64,000 nt of DNA. It comes from Alphaproteobacteria bacterium HGW-Alphaproteobacteria-7. GTDB lineage: Bacteria > Pseudomonadota > Alphaproteobacteria > Sphingomonadales > Sphingomonadaceae. Of the stretch, positions 1 through 9,661 are shown piece after piece (positions within the stretch are counted from its first letter, which is position 1; the number at the start of each line of letters is the position of its first letter). The stretch covers positions 62,001 to 126,000 of the forward strand of contig PHEB01000003.1 in NCBI GenBank assembly GCA_002842735.1. The letters run 5' to 3'. Below the pieces are notes generated by a model. The model was given only the letters and a program-made list of their open reading frames with translations. It did no database searches and was not told where the DNA came from. A program made the position numbers and the translations under genes.

Positions 1-1377
1 CGCGATCCGCTCTGCCCGGTCAAGCAGTTTCAAGGGGCGGGTGTGGAACGCGAGCAGCCCTTGGCTGGGTGGCACGGGTTCCAGCGGCGCCTGCCAGCCT
101 TGCGCGCGTTCGGGAATGTGGCTGGCGCGCGCAACCGGACGGGTGATCGCCTTTGGGCCAAGCCGCACGCTCAGTCGATCGATGCAAGCGGCAAGTCCAG
201 TGCCATGTTGCTCCGCCGCCGCATCCAGATCGGCCTGCGACAGGCTGAGCGGTTCGCTCCAGCTGGCGCGCAGTTGCACCGCCTCGATCCCGAACCCGGC
301 GGCGACATCATCGAGCCGTGCGGCGAACAGGCGGGTGATATGCGATGCCTCACGCGTGGCGGCGGCAAGTTCGATCCGCCGCAGCAACACTTCGCCATCA
401 ACCCGCCACAGCCCGAGTTCGAGCCGCCGCGCGCCTTCGCCCCGCGCTTCGAGCGTGCGCACCATGTCGAGTGCAAGATCGCTCACCACCCGGTCAAGCA
501 GATCGCGGTGACGGATCGGCTCGATCAAGCGACGCTGCGCCATCGGCATGGGCCGCGCGATCACCGGCAGCAGCGGTTCGGGCACCCGGCTGAGCAATTG
601 GTCGAGCCGGATCAGCGGATTGGCAGCGGGTGAGCGGCGGTTGCGGAACCGGCGGGCAAGCGCATCACGCGCGGCAGCCTGTGCGGCAGGGTAGTCCCCC
701 TCCCCGCTGACCCCGGCGAGATCGCTGAGCCGCTTGACCCCCAACCGCCGCAGCACGGCAAGCACATCATCATCGAGTCTGAGCGCCGCCACCGGCAAAC
801 CGCCAAGCAGGCGTAACGGGTCATCACCAGGGCCAAGGATGGCAGCAGGCGGGCCGAAATGCGCAAGCGCCCAGGCTGCCCCTGCGGTGGGCGCAAGCGC
901 GGCGCGTGCGGTCAGCCCGCGTGCGGCACAGGCGGCGGCAACATCGGCGAGCAGGCGCTCCTCTCCGCCCCACAAATGCGCCGCGCCGGTGGTATCCACC
1001 AACAGGCCATCGGGCGGATCAAGCGCACTCCACGGCCCCCAGCGCTGCGCCCACAGAGCGAGCTTTTCCAGCAACGCAAGATCGCCCGCCGGATCGGCTG
1101 GCACCGCCGCCAGCTGTGGGCACAGCGCGCGCGCATCAGCCAGCAGCATTCCGGGCCGCGCACCTGCACCGCGGCCTGCGTCATTCGCTGCGGTAATGCG
1201 CGGGCCGTGCGCGGTTTCGGCAATCAGCGCAGTCGGCGCTGTATCGGCAGCAGCGCGTTCGTCAGGCGCGAGCGCGAGCCGCCAGCGATCGACCGACAGT
1301 CGGGCGAACCAGATCGCCAAAATCCGGCGCGGCGGCGGCGCGCTTGTCAGGTTCGGGGCGGAGGTGCAGGTGTCCAT
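1..1377 (-). CDS. imuB: ImuB, Y-family-like SOS mutagenesis protein (3' end off window)
   Basis: ImuB is a Y-family polymerase homologue that acts with ImuA and DnaE2 in SOS mutagenesis. Reading the minus strand from the ATG at 1377 gives one open frame of 459 codons to the window edge, so the C-terminus is missing. The N-terminus carries the ImuB-type opening RRILAIWFARLSVDRWR near residues 17-33, then LLADARALCPQL and LDPPDGLLVDTTGAAHLW, the palm-like region. The start overlaps the last 116 nt of imuA, which suggests translational coupling. The identity is good; the start is less sure, because a TTG in the opening block is an alternative. dnaE2 is expected next but lies outside the window. 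Confidence 0.85.
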   Translation of the reverse strand, partial: MDTCTSAPNLTSAPPPRRILAIWFARLSVDRWRLALAPDERAAADTAPTALIAETAHGPRITAANDAGRGAGARPGMLLADARALCPQLAAVPADPAGDLALLEKLALWAQRWGPWSALDPPDGLLVDTTGAAHLWGGEERLLADVAAACAARGLTARAALAPTAGAAWALAHFGPPAAILGPGDDPLRLLGGLPVAALRLDDDVLAVLRRLGVKRLSDLAGVSGEGDYPAAQAAARDALARRFRNRRSPAANPLIRLDQLLSRVPEPLLPVIARPMPMAQRRLIEPIRHRDLLDRVVSDLALDMVRTLEARGEGARRLELGLWRVDGEVLLRRIELAAATREASHITRLFAARLDDVAAGFGIEAVQLRASWSEPLSLSQADLDAAAEQHGTGLAACIDRLSVRLGPKAITRPVARASHIPERAQGWQAPLEPVPPSQGLLAFHTRPLKLLDRAERIA

Positions 1378-2035
1378 TCTCATCACTCAACATCCATTCG
1401 CCCGGAGCATGGCGGCGCGCGCGGAACAGTTCGGCGTGCCAGGTTGCGGTGCCGGGCGCAGTCGGGTTCCAGCGGGGGGGCGGTGATGGGGCCGCCCGCG
1501 CCTGCCAGCGCATCCGGGCGGAGGACAGATCCGGCGCAGCATCCAGTCGCACCAGCCACAACCGCACACCGTGGCGTTCCGCCGTGAGGCTGAGGCGGCG
1601 CGAGGTGGTAAAGGTCAGCGCGCGCGGATTGCCCGCAATCTCCCCGATCACACAGGCAAAATCGCGGCATTTGAGCCCTTCCTCCAGCGCAAACAGCGCA
1701 TCTTCGGGCGTGGCGGCGGCGACATGGATCAGGCGGTGGCGAAGATCGGGCGGCAGGCCCTGCACGCAAGGACGCCCGCCCAGTTGCATGGCCTTGCGAT
1801 CCTGCACCCACAGGACGTGGCGCGCATCCTCCTCGGCCCCGCCCTCACCCTGTGACGTCAAGGCATCCCGCGCCAACGCCAAGGCCAGGCCCGCCGCGCT
1901 CGCTTCATCACCCGATGCAAAGATTTCGGAATGAAACGGTTGATCGGCCAACCCCGGTCGCCAGCGCGATTCATGGCGCGCGCGCGACAGTGCGCGGGCA
2001 AATGAAAGGTGTGAGGACATAGCTGAACGACTCAT
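1262..2035 (-). CDS. imuA: ImuA, RecA-like SOS mutagenesis protein
   Basis: This 257-residue protein matches the alphaproteobacterial ImuA family (RecA-like fold), the first gene of imuA-imuB-dnaE2 SOS cassettes. Recognisable blocks are EIFASGDEASAAGLALALARD, HVLWVQDRKAMQLGGRPC and LTFTTSRRLSLTAERHGVRLWLV, followed by ARMRWQARAAPS. A perfect alphaproteobacterial LexA box lies just upstream at 2038-2052. Two ATGs are possible, at 2035 (MSRSAMSS) and 2020 (MSSHLSF). The 2020 start leaves more room for the operator and a ribosome site, but neither has a clear Shine-Dalgarno. The 3' end overlaps imuB by 116 nt in another frame. Confidence 0.85.
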   Translation of the reverse strand: MSRSAMSSHLSFARALSRARHESRWRPGLADQPFHSEIFASGDEASAAGLALALARDALTSQGEGGAEEDARHVLWVQDRKAMQLGGRPCVQGLPPDLRHRLIHVAAATPEDALFALEEGLKCRDFACVIGEIAGNPRALTFTTSRRLSLTAERHGVRLWLVRLDAAPDLSSARMRWQARAAPSPPPRWNPTAPGTATWHAELFRARRHAPGEWMLSDENGHLHLRPEPDKRAAAAPDFGDLVRPTVGRSLAARARA

Positions 2036-2037
2036 AT

Positions 2038-2052
2038 GTTCATATTATGTTC
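2038..2052 (-). promoter_or_regulatory. LexA box controlling imuA-imuB
   Basis: GTTC-ATATTAT-GTTC is an exact match to the alphaproteobacterial SOS operator GTTC-N7-GTTC. It sits immediately upstream of imuA, as expected for damage-inducible mutasome cassettes. Confidence 0.8.
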
Positions 2053-2087
2053 CATTTACGAGCTTGGCAATCGCTTCGTCAGCAAAC

Positions 2088-2117
2088 AAAAAAGGGGCGC
2101 CTGAAACAGGCACCCCT
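2088..2117 (-). terminator. Rho-independent terminator of the APC permease gene
   Basis: On the minus strand an 11-bp stem (AGGGGTGCCTG paired with CAGGCGCCCCT, one G-T pair) closes a 3-nt loop and is followed directly by a T run. It lies 36 nt beyond the permease stop codon. Confidence 0.85.
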
Positions 2118-2152
2118 CTAATTGCCTCAAACGGCTTTGGTCAGGCACCGGA

Positions 2153-3712
2153 TTAGCCCTTAGGCAGGAGTGTTTCCTCACCCAGCACATCATCAACCAC
2201 TTCAACGACCCCCCGTCCCAGATGACTGCGGCTGCGGCCATAGGCGACATACATGAGCACCCCGGCCACAGTCCATACCGGCAATACGATCATTGCTTCG
2301 AACGGCAGATTGAAGAACAGGAACAGACAGCCTGCCATCGCCGCAGGGGCAATGACCCACAAGCCCATGACCCGGAATGGCCGCTTCACATCAGGCCGCT
2401 TACGCCGCAGCACCATCACCGCCAGCGCGACCATCGCAAAGGCGTACAGCGTTCCGGCATTGGCAATGTCAGCCAGCTTGCCCACCGGCAGGAACGCGGC
2501 ACCAACCGCCACCGCCGCGCCGGTGATCATCGTCACCACATGCGGGGTCTGCCACTTGGGGTGCACCCGGCTGAGCACATCGGGAAGCAATCCGTCACGG
2601 CTCATCACGAAGAAGATGCGGGTCTGCGCAAACAGCAGCACCAGGATCACCGATGGCAGGGCAATGAACGCGGCATAGCCCAGCGCACTGCCGATCCACG
2701 AATAGCCGATCCGCCGCAGCACATGGGCCAACGCTTCGTTCGAACACACCAGCGCATCGGCATATAGCGGCAAGGCGCATTGCCGCGCGAGTTCTTCCGA
2801 ACCGGCCGGGAACGGAACGCCGCCCGGGCCCATGATCGGCTGACCACCAATCGTGCCAATCGCCCCGGCTGCCACCAGAATGTAGAACACCGTACAGAAC
2901 AACAGCGAACCGATCAGCCCGATCGGCACGTTGCGCTGCGGGTTCTTGGTTTCTTCAGCTGCGGTCGAAACCGCATCGAAACCGACATAGGCGAAAAAGA
3001 TCGTCGCCGCCGCACCGACCGCGCCGACACCCGTGCCCCAACCGCCAAAAACGCCGGCAGGCAGGAACGGGTTGAACTTATCGGCATCCACTTCGGGCAG
3101 GGTCAGCACGATAAAGACCGTAAGCGCTGTCACCTTGATCGCCACCAGCACTGCATTGACCTTGGCGCTTTCGCTGGTGCCGATCAGCAGCAACCAGGTA
3201 ACCAGCAGCGCGATCACGAACGCAGGAAGGTTGATAATACCTCCCTCGACCCCGCCAAACGCCAGCGGCCCGCCCGAAAGCGCGGCTGGTAGGTGTATCC
3301 CGAATGTCTCGTTAAGGATTGTGCCGACGAAATAGCCTGACCAACCCACAGAAACGGCGCTCGCCGCGATGGCGTATTCCAGCACCAACGCCCAGCCCAC
3401 TGTCCAGGCGAGAAATTCACCCATCGTGGCATAGGTGTAGGTATAGGCCGAGCCCGACACCGGAATGGTCGAGGCAATTTCCGCGTAGCACAAGGCCGCG
3501 ACGATACAGATCAGCCCCGCAATGGCGAAGGCCAGCATCAGACCCGGCCCGGCTTTCTGCGCCCCCGCAGATGTCAGCACGAATATCCCGGTGCCGATGA
3601 TACTGCCGATGCCGAACAGCATCAGTTGCAATCCGCCGAGTGTGCGTTTGAGCGATTTCTTTTCCGCCGCGGCGAGGATCGCATCAAGCGGCTTTACCCT
3701 GTCTAGAAACAT
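2153..3712 (-). CDS. APC-family amino acid permease (cationic amino acid transporter type)
   Basis: This is an inner-membrane amino acid permease of about 519 residues. The first membrane helix carries the APC signature FGIGSIIGTGIFVLTSAGAQKAGPG; SGSAYTYTYATMGE and FFAYVGFDAVSTAAEETKNPQRNVP follow, the latter typical of the CAT/YfnA branch. About 12 hydrophobic segments are visible. I chose the ATG at 3712 (MFLDRVKPLD) with GGGAG 11 nt upstream. A longer reading would need a TTG at 3739. The gene stands alone and ends in a strong terminator. Substrate preference cannot be read from the sequence. Confidence 0.85.
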   Translation of the reverse strand: MFLDRVKPLDAILAAAEKKSLKRTLGGLQLMLFGIGSIIGTGIFVLTSAGAQKAGPGLMLAFAIAGLICIVAALCYAEIASTIPVSGSAYTYTYATMGEFLAWTVGWALVLEYAIAASAVSVGWSGYFVGTILNETFGIHLPAALSGGPLAFGGVEGGIINLPAFVIALLVTWLLLIGTSESAKVNAVLVAIKVTALTVFIVLTLPEVDADKFNPFLPAGVFGGWGTGVGAVGAAATIFFAYVGFDAVSTAAEETKNPQRNVPIGLIGSLLFCTVFYILVAAGAIGTIGGQPIMGPGGVPFPAGSEELARQCALPLYADALVCSNEALAHVLRRIGYSWIGSALGYAAFIALPSVILVLLFAQTRIFFVMSRDGLLPDVLSRVHPKWQTPHVVTMITGAAVAVGAAFLPVGKLADIANAGTLYAFAMVALAVMVLRRKRPDVKRPFRVMGLWVIAPAAMAGCLFLFFNLPFEAMIVLPVWTVAGVLMYVAYGRSRSHLGRGVVEVVDDVLGEETLLPKG

Positions 3713-3851
3713 CTGGAATAAATCTCCCACTGATCGCAAGCAGATCCCCCGCGCGATCGTCGGGGACGGAAGCTAGCGTAACACCGGCGCAACACAAGTC
3801 GAAAGCGCGCTCTTTCCCCAAGCGCAGACAATCGCTAGACGCGGGGACATC

Positions 3852-4724
3852 ATGTCAACGACCTTCCAGCTCGATACCAGCACCAGCCGTGCCAACCCCA
3901 CCCCGCAGCCGATGCGGCGGTTGACCGTTCCCGGCATCCGCAACCGCAAACAGGATGGGGTGACGGCCGAGCCGCTGGTGATGCTCACCGCTTATACGGC
4001 GCGGCAGGCGCAATTGCTTGATGCGCATTGCGATCTGCTGCTGGTCGGGGATTCGCTGGGGCAGGTGATTTATGGCCTGCCCTCGACCATTCCGGTGACG
4101 CTGGAGATGATGGCAAACCACGGCGCAGCGGTGGTGCGCGGTTCCTATCATGCGGTGGTGGTCATCGACATGCCGTTCGGCTCTTACGAAAGCTCCCCGC
4201 AGCAAGCCTTTAAAAGCGCAGCTTTCCTGCTCAAACAGACCGGTGCGGCTGCGGTGAAGCTTGAAGGCGGAGCGGCGATGGCGCCCACCATCGCGTTCCT
4301 CAACCAGCGCGGCATCCCGGTGATGGGCCATGTCGGCCTGACCCCGCAGGCGGTCAATGTGCTCGGCGGATACGGCGCGCGCGGGCGTTCCGATGCCGAG
4401 GCCGAGAAGATCGTCAGCGACGCCAAGGCGCTCGACGACGCGGGGGCCTTCGCCATCGTAATCGAAGGCGTAGTTGAACCAATCGCGATTGCCGCAACCA
4501 AGGCGGTATCCTGCCCCACCATCGGCATTGGCGCTTCGGCGCAGTGCGATGGGCAGGTGTTGGTGACTGAAGACATGCTCGGCATGTTTGAACGCGTGCC
4601 GCGCTTCGTGAAACGCTACGAAGACATCGCCGGATTGATCGACCGCACCGTTGCCCGCTATGCCGATGAAGTGCGCAGCCGCGCTTTCCCCGGCGAAGAA
4701 CAGACCTATCAGCCCAAGGGCTGA
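3852..4724 (+). CDS. panB: 3-methyl-2-oxobutanoate hydroxymethyltransferase
   Basis: PanB makes ketopantoate from 3-methyl-2-oxobutanoate and 5,10-methylene-THF, the first committed step to pantothenate and CoA. The 290-residue protein shows the metal ligands D67 (VGDSLG) and D106 (DMPFGSY), the [11 protein letters not shown] block and the catalytic-type glutamate at E205 in [28 protein letters not shown] is a family hallmark. The N-terminus is about 25 residues longer than in E. coli and looks unstructured. The start is ATG. The neighbours are unrelated, and no panC is visible nearby. Confidence 0.95.
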   Translation: MSTTFQLDTSTSRANPTPQPMRRLTVPGIRNRKQDGVTAEPLVMLTAYTARQAQLLDAHCDLLLVGDSLGQVIYGLPSTIPVTLEMMANHGAAVVRGSYHAVVVIDMPFGSYESSPQQAFKSAAFLLKQTGAAAVKLEGGAAMAPTIAFLNQRGIPVMGHVGLTPQAVNVLGGYGARGRSDAEAEKIVSDAKALDDAGAFAIVIEGVVEPIAIAATKAVSCPTIGIGASAQCDGQVLVTEDMLGMFERVPRFVKRYEDIAGLIDRTVARYADEVRSRAFPGEEQTYQPKG

Positions 4725-4753
4725 CCCTCTCCTATTCAAGGCCTCTTTCTGTC

Positions 4754-5833
4754 ATGCAGACTTTGCTGCGTTTCTACACATTTTCGCTCGGCTTCACGGC
4801 TGTCTGCTTTGCGCTGGCAGCCTATTATGGCTGGGTCAGCAGTGGCAATCTTGCGGGGATGCTTTCGGTTCTATGGATCGTGTTTGTCCTCTCGATCCTC
4901 GAAATCTCGCTCAGCTTCGATAATGCGGTGGTCAACGCCACGGTGCTGCGTGAAATGGACCCCGTATGGCAGCAACGCTTTCTGACTATCGGCATCCTGA
5001 TTGCGGTGTTCGGAATGCGGATCGTGTTTCCGATCGCGATTGTTTCAATCGCGGCGCAGATCGGCCCTTGGGACGCGATCCAGCTTTCGCTGGGCAATCC
5101 GCAGGAATATGAGCGTATCGTTTCAAGCGCACATATCGGCATTGCCGGGTTTGGCGGCGCGTTCCTTGCGATGGTCGGCCTCAGCTTCTTCTTCGATTCA
5201 GACAAGGAAGTGCACTGGATCGCGTCGGTCGAACGGGCGATCAACCGCTTCTCGAACGTCCCGGCGGTGGAAATCGGATTGGTGCTGTCACTTGTCTATG
5301 GCGTTTCGACAATGCTTGCCCCCGATGATGCGAACACTTTTCTCACCGCAGGCATCCTTGGCCTTGTCACCTATATCGGGGTGAATGCGCTGGGGGCGAT
5401 CATCGAACAGCGTGAAGCCGCCAAAAAGGCCAGCGGCGCTATCGTGCGGTCAGGGTTAGGCGGGTTTCTGTATCTCGAAGTGCTCGACGCCAGCTTCAGC
5501 TTTGACGGCGTGATCGGGGCCTTTGCGCTGTCAAACAACATGATCGTGATCGCCATTGGCCTTTCGGTAGGCGCGATGTTCGTGCGCTCAATGACGATCC
5601 ATCTCGTCAAAGCCGGAACGCTGGCGCAATATCGCTATCTTGAACACGGCGCGTTCTGGGCGATCATCGTGCTGGGCGGGATCATGCTGATATCGGCGCG
5701 GTATCATATTCCTGAAACCTTCACCGGATTGATTGGCGCGACCCTGATCGGACTGTCGCTGGGGTGGTCAATCCGCCACAACCGGGCGGAACGCCGGGCC
5801 GAAGCTATTGGCCAGTCCGCGCCAGACGCGTAG
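4754..5833 (+). CDS. TerC/DUF475-family integral membrane protein
   Basis: This 359-residue polytopic membrane protein belongs to the TerC-like superfamily, DUF475 branch. It has about nine hydrophobic segments. Two repeated acidic motifs lie in helices: LEISLSFDNAVVNATVL near residues 49-65 and LEVLDASFSFDGVIGAFAL in the second half, the paired E/D motifs typical of TerC and thought to contact metal ions. It follows panB by 29 nt on the same strand. The family is linked to metal or tellurite handling, but the substrate here is unknown. Its 3' end overlaps the next, convergent gene by 29 nt. Confidence 0.8.
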   Translation: MQTLLRFYTFSLGFTAVCFALAAYYGWVSSGNLAGMLSVLWIVFVLSILEISLSFDNAVVNATVLREMDPVWQQRFLTIGILIAVFGMRIVFPIAIVSIAAQIGPWDAIQLSLGNPQEYERIVSSAHIGIAGFGGAFLAMVGLSFFFDSDKEVHWIASVERAINRFSNVPAVEIGLVLSLVYGVSTMLAPDDANTFLTAGILGLVTYIGVNALGAIIEQREAAKKASGAIVRSGLGGFLYLEVLDASFSFDGVIGAFALSNNMIVIAIGLSVGAMFVRSMTIHLVKAGTLAQYRYLEHGAFWAIIVLGGIMLISARYHIPETFTGLIGATLIGLSLGWSIRHNRAERRAEAIGQSAPDA

Positions 5834-6785
5834 CCAGCGGCGCAGCCACCACCAGTTGCGCAAGGTGATAGAGTAGCAGCGGGGCAATCACGAACCCGGC
5901 GCTGGCAGGCGGAAACAGAATCGCAGCGAGCGGTGCGCCGATAGCGACGCTTTTCTGCGACCCTGCGAACAGAAATGCGATCCGGTCAGCGCGCGGCAGG
6001 CCCAGCGCGCCGCCGCTGCCCCATGCCCCGGCCAGCGCCATCCCCAGCATCGCCAGCACCAGCGCGAACAGCACCAGCCAATCGGCAGGCGCAAACATCG
6101 CGCCCAGCCCGTGCTCGACCGCGCCGGAGAACGCGACATACACCGCCATTCCGATCACCGCCCGGTCAAGCCACACGATGCGCGCGCGGTGGGCGGTGAT
6201 CCGATCGATCACGCGATCCTGCATCACCTGTCCGATCACGAACGGCAATATCAGGATCAACCCGATGCGGAGTATCGCCTCGCCGCCGATCTCGCCCGCG
6301 CTTCCGCCGCCCAGCAGTGCGAACAACGGCGCGCTGATGAACACCCCCGTGATATTGATCAGCGCCGCGCCGACCACCGCCAGCGCCACATTGCCATGCG
6401 CCAAACTGGTATAGGACGTCGCCGATTGCACCGTTGATGGCAGGCAGCCGAGATAGACAAACCCCAGCGCCACCAGCGGCGGCAAGGCTGTTCCGGCTAG
6501 GCTGGCAAACCCCACCCCCGCCAACGCCATCGCGCCGAACACGAACAGCATCAGCGGCGCGAAATAGCGCCAATTGGCCAGCCCGCGCGCGATCTCGCCG
6601 CGCCGGATGCGCATTCCGTTGACGAGGAACAGCACGAATATCCCGCCATTGGAAACGGCACTCGCAAAGCCGCGCGCTTCTCCGGTGGCGGGCAGCAACA
6701 GCGCCAGCGTGGTCGCCGCCAGCAGCACGGCGACCATCGGATCGCTGAATAATGGCAGGCGCAGGAGGGATCGAGGTTGGGACAT
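5805..6785 (-). CDS. Bile acid:sodium symporter-like transporter (SBF-like)
   Basis: This 326-residue inner-membrane protein has about ten hydrophobic helices. It fits the SBF-like (BASS/YocS) family: FLVNGMRIRRGEIARGLANWR, GCLPSTVQSATSYTSLAHGNVALAVVGAALINITGVF and FAGSQKSVAIGAPLAAILFP are characteristic. The ATG at 6785 is preferred to a TTG at 6791. It is convergent with the TerC-like gene, overlapping by 29 nt. The transported anion is not known. Confidence 0.8.
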   Translation of the reverse strand: MSQPRSLLRLPLFSDPMVAVLLAATTLALLLPATGEARGFASAVSNGGIFVLFLVNGMRIRRGEIARGLANWRYFAPLMLFVFGAMALAGVGFASLAGTALPPLVALGFVYLGCLPSTVQSATSYTSLAHGNVALAVVGAALINITGVFISAPLFALLGGGSAGEIGGEAILRIGLILILPFVIGQVMQDRVIDRITAHRARIVWLDRAVIGMAVYVAFSGAVEHGLGAMFAPADWLVLFALVLAMLGMALAGAWGSGGALGLPRADRIAFLFAGSQKSVAIGAPLAAILFPPASAGFVIAPLLLYHLAQLVVAAPLATRLARTGQ

Positions 6786-6831
6786 TGGCAAGCCGCCCTG
6801 CCCCGCGCTTGCCCTCTTGTCGAGCCTGTCG

Positions 6832-8316
6832 CTAATGCTGCGTCAAGGTGCCCGGCCTGGTGTGAGCCAGCAACCGGGCGAAATGCTGCGCATCGGCGGG
6901 CCGGTTCAGCGCCCGCGCGGCCTCCACGCGCAAGCTCAGCAGCGCAGGATCATGCCCCCCGCCCAGCCTGATCGCATGGTCGAGCAACATCGCAACCCGC
7001 GCCCAGTCCCCCCGTTGGGCCTGGACAACAGCCAATTCGACCAGCCCGCTTATCGCCAATGGCTCGCCCGCAACATGACGCGCCAGCAAGGCATCGCCTG
7101 CCGCCGCGTCTCCGACCATGCGTGAGGCAAACGCGATCTTGCGGGTCATCGGCCAAGGGCGTCTTACCCCCGCGGCCAGCGCATAGACGGCAAGCGCGGC
7201 ACGAATATCTCCCGCGCCATAGCTGGTATCACCGGCAAGGCTCGCCACATCTGCCGAAGCTGCAAAGCGAACGCGCAAATCCTGCGCCTGCGCCTGTGCG
7301 CCTTCCCAGTTGCCATCTGACGCATCCGCACGCATCGAAGCGGTTGGCGACGGCAGTCCGGGGCGATCTGCGAGTGCGATCGGTGTGCGCCGCGCACCGC
7401 CATAGGCACGCGCCAGCAGCGGCGCCGCGCTAACCCGGTCGCCCACTCCTTCATGCGCCCGCGCCACCAGCATGATGAGATAGGGCGAGGCTTCTGCCAG
7501 CTGTGCTTCGGCACTGAAACGCGCAACCAGATCCGCCTCGCGCCCAGCCAGCAGCAAGGCTCTGGCGAGCAATTCGCGCGCACGGGCATTGCCCGGTTGG
7601 CGCGCGGTCAGCGTTTCAAGCGTCGCCGCTGCGCTATCGTAATTGCCGCTGGCAAGGCTCAGCACCGCGTCAAGCTGCATCGCCGCAGGCACCTCGCGCG
7701 CGGTCAGCCCGCTACGCTGCAACAGGCTGCGGGCAAGCGCGGGGTTATCGCCGCGCGCGGCCAGCACGGCTTGCAAATAAAATACCCGCGCATCATCGGG
7801 CGCAATCTCTGCCAGCCTGCGAACCGCCCGCAGCATTGCCCGGTTGCGCCCGCTATCGCCAAGCGTCGCCGCGTATTCGGCCCATACGTCGGCATTATGC
7901 GGATCAGCTGCCAGCGCCGCCTCGAACCACACCAACGCCTTTGCTGGCCCATGCGCATCGCGCACCATCAGCGCGCGCATCAGCAGTGCAGGCGCGTGAC
8001 GGGGGCCAAGTTCCAGCGCACGGTCTGCCGCTTCGAGTGCGGTGAAATGTTCGCCGCCACGAAACCGCAGCCGGGCAATCGCAACCCACAGATCAGGATC
8101 ATCGGGCGCAAGCACGCGCGCTGCGTCAAGCCTGCTGCCCGCTTCGGCCAATGCGCCCTGCGCCAGCGCCGCATCGGCCTCGGCCAGCAGGATCACAACC
8201 GCCGGATCGCGCAGCGTGGTTGGGTCTGGCGCACCCGTGTCACCCTCCGCCGCACAGCCCGTCAGCGTCAGGATCAGAGCGGCCAGCGCAACACGGGTTT
8301 CACGCCTGCAAATCAT
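6832..8316 (-). CDS. prsT: TPR-repeat lipoprotein, PrsT-like (XrtA/PEP-CTERM system)
   Basis: This predicted outer-membrane or periplasmic lipoprotein has 494 residues. From the ATG at 8316 the N-terminus is a short signal peptide ending in the lipobox LTGC near residue 20. The rest is alanine-rich helical repeats of TPR type (for example ALLMRALMVRDAHGPAKALVWFEAALAADPHNADVWAEYA). The position after prsK and prsR, overlapping prsR by 17 nt, matches the TPR protein PrsT of PEP-CTERM/XrtA loci. The longer frame to 8400 merely runs inside prsR. The exact role is unknown; PrsT-type proteins are thought to serve exopolysaccharide export. Confidence 0.75.
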   Translation of the reverse strand: MICRRETRVALAALILTLTGCAAEGDTGAPDPTTLRDPAVVILLAEADAALAQGALAEAGSRLDAARVLAPDDPDLWVAIARLRFRGGEHFTALEAADRALELGPRHAPALLMRALMVRDAHGPAKALVWFEAALAADPHNADVWAEYAATLGDSGRNRAMLRAVRRLAEIAPDDARVFYLQAVLAARGDNPALARSLLQRSGLTAREVPAAMQLDAVLSLASGNYDSAAATLETLTARQPGNARARELLARALLLAGREADLVARFSAEAQLAEASPYLIMLVARAHEGVGDRVSAAPLLARAYGGARRTPIALADRPGLPSPTASMRADASDGNWEGAQAQAQDLRVRFAASADVASLAGDTSYGAGDIRAALAVYALAAGVRRPWPMTRKIAFASRMVGDAAAGDALLARHVAGEPLAISGLVELAVVQAQRGDWARVAMLLDHAIRLGGGHDPALLSLRVEAARALNRPADAQHFARLLAHTRPGTLTQH

Positions 8317-9661
8317 ACTGCTTGAGCAGGTCATAAAGCGTCGGGCGGCTGACCCCGAGCAGCTTGGCGGTGCTGGAGATATTGCCTTCACTGCGCGCAA
8401 GCGCGTGGCGGATCACCCGGCGATCCGCTGCCTCGCGCGCGGCTTTGAGGTTGAGGACATTGGCGTCTTCCTCCTCCGTGCCGAAATCGAGGTCATCGGC
8501 ATTGATCAGCTTGCCATCGGCCATGATCACCGCCCGTTTCACCCGGTTTTCCAGCTCGCGGACATTGCCCGGCCAGTCATGCGCATCAATCGCGGCAAGG
8601 GCATCGGGGGCAAAGCCGGTGACGCCGGGGTTCATTTCGGCGGCGAAGCGTTTGAGGAACACCTTGGCCAGCAGCACCGGATCGCCGTGGCGTTCGGCAA
8701 GGCCGGGAATGCGCACCACGATTTCGGCCAGCCGGTAAAACAGGTCTTCGCGGAAAGCCCCCTGCTGGATCATGCTTTCAAGATCCTGATGGGTGGCGCA
8801 CGCGATCCGGGTGTTGACCGCAATCGCCTTGCGCCCGCCGACGCGTTCGATGGTGCGTTCCTGCAGGAACCGCAGCAGCTTGACCTGAAGGGGGAGCGGA
8901 ATGTCGCCAACCTCGTCCAGAAACAACGTGCCACCATTGGCGCTTTCGATCTTGCCTTCGGTGGTCTTGATCGCCCCGGTGAACGCGCCCTTTTCATGCC
9001 CGAACAGCTCGCTTTCGAGCAGGTTTTCAGGGATAGCCGCGCAGTTAATCGCGACAAACGGCCCGTCAGCGCGGTCGCTGACATCGTGCAGGCCCTGGGC
9101 AAGCAATTCCTTGCCCGTTCCGCTGGCACCCAGCAACATCACCGAAACGCTGGTTTTGGCGACACGTTCGATGGTACGCGCGACCTTGACCATTTCGGGC
9201 GCGGCGGTGATCAGGCGGCCCAGCACGGTCTTGTCGGCGCTGCTGCTGGCGATCAGCCTGCGGTTTTCCTGTTCGATTGCGCGCAGGTTAAACGCGCGCC
9301 GCACGATCAGGCCAAGCGTCGCGATATCAATCGGCTTCTGGTAAAAATCATAGGCCCCGCGCGCGATCGCTTCCAACGCACTTTCGCGCGCGCCGTGGCC
9401 GCTGGCGACGATCACCTTGGTGTCGGGTTTCAGCGCCATGATCGCATCGAGCACCGCAAAGCCTTCGCTGGTGCCATCAGGGTCGGGCGGCAAGCCGAGA
9501 TCGAGCGTGACCACCCCCGGAGCCTCCGCCCGCAAGGCCGCAAGCGCGCTGTCACGGTCACCCGCTATCACGACCTCGAAATCGTCATAGGCCCATTTCA
9601 GCTGGGCCTGCAGGCCGGGATCATCCTCAATCACCAACAGCACGGGTTTCTTGTCAGACAT
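8300..9661 (-). CDS. prsR: Sigma-54-dependent response regulator PrsR
   Basis: This 453-residue NtrC-type activator is the PEP-CTERM-box response regulator. Domains in order are: receiver (1-125) with phospho-acceptor Asp in VVTLDLGLP; AAA+ sigma-54 domain with Walker A GASGTGKE, the sigma-54 contact loop GAFTGA and Walker B FLDEVGD; and a Fis-type HTH (TAKLLGVSRPTLYDLLKQY) at the C-terminus. Its ATG overlaps the prsK stop as TGATG. With PrsK it should activate sigma-54 promoters of PEP-CTERM and exopolysaccharide genes. Confidence 0.9.
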   Translation of the reverse strand: MSDKKPVLLVIEDDPGLQAQLKWAYDDFEVVIAGDRDSALAALRAEAPGVVTLDLGLPPDPDGTSEGFAVLDAIMALKPDTKVIVASGHGARESALEAIARGAYDFYQKPIDIATLGLIVRRAFNLRAIEQENRRLIASSSADKTVLGRLITAAPEMVKVARTIERVAKTSVSVMLLGASGTGKELLAQGLHDVSDRADGPFVAINCAAIPENLLESELFGHEKGAFTGAIKTTEGKIESANGGTLFLDEVGDIPLPLQVKLLRFLQERTIERVGGRKAIAVNTRIACATHQDLESMIQQGAFREDLFYRLAEIVVRIPGLAERHGDPVLLAKVFLKRFAAEMNPGVTGFAPDALAAIDAHDWPGNVRELENRVKRAVIMADGKLINADDLDFGTEEEDANVLNLKAAREAADRRVIRHALARSEGNISSTAKLLGVSRPTLYDLLKQYDLQA

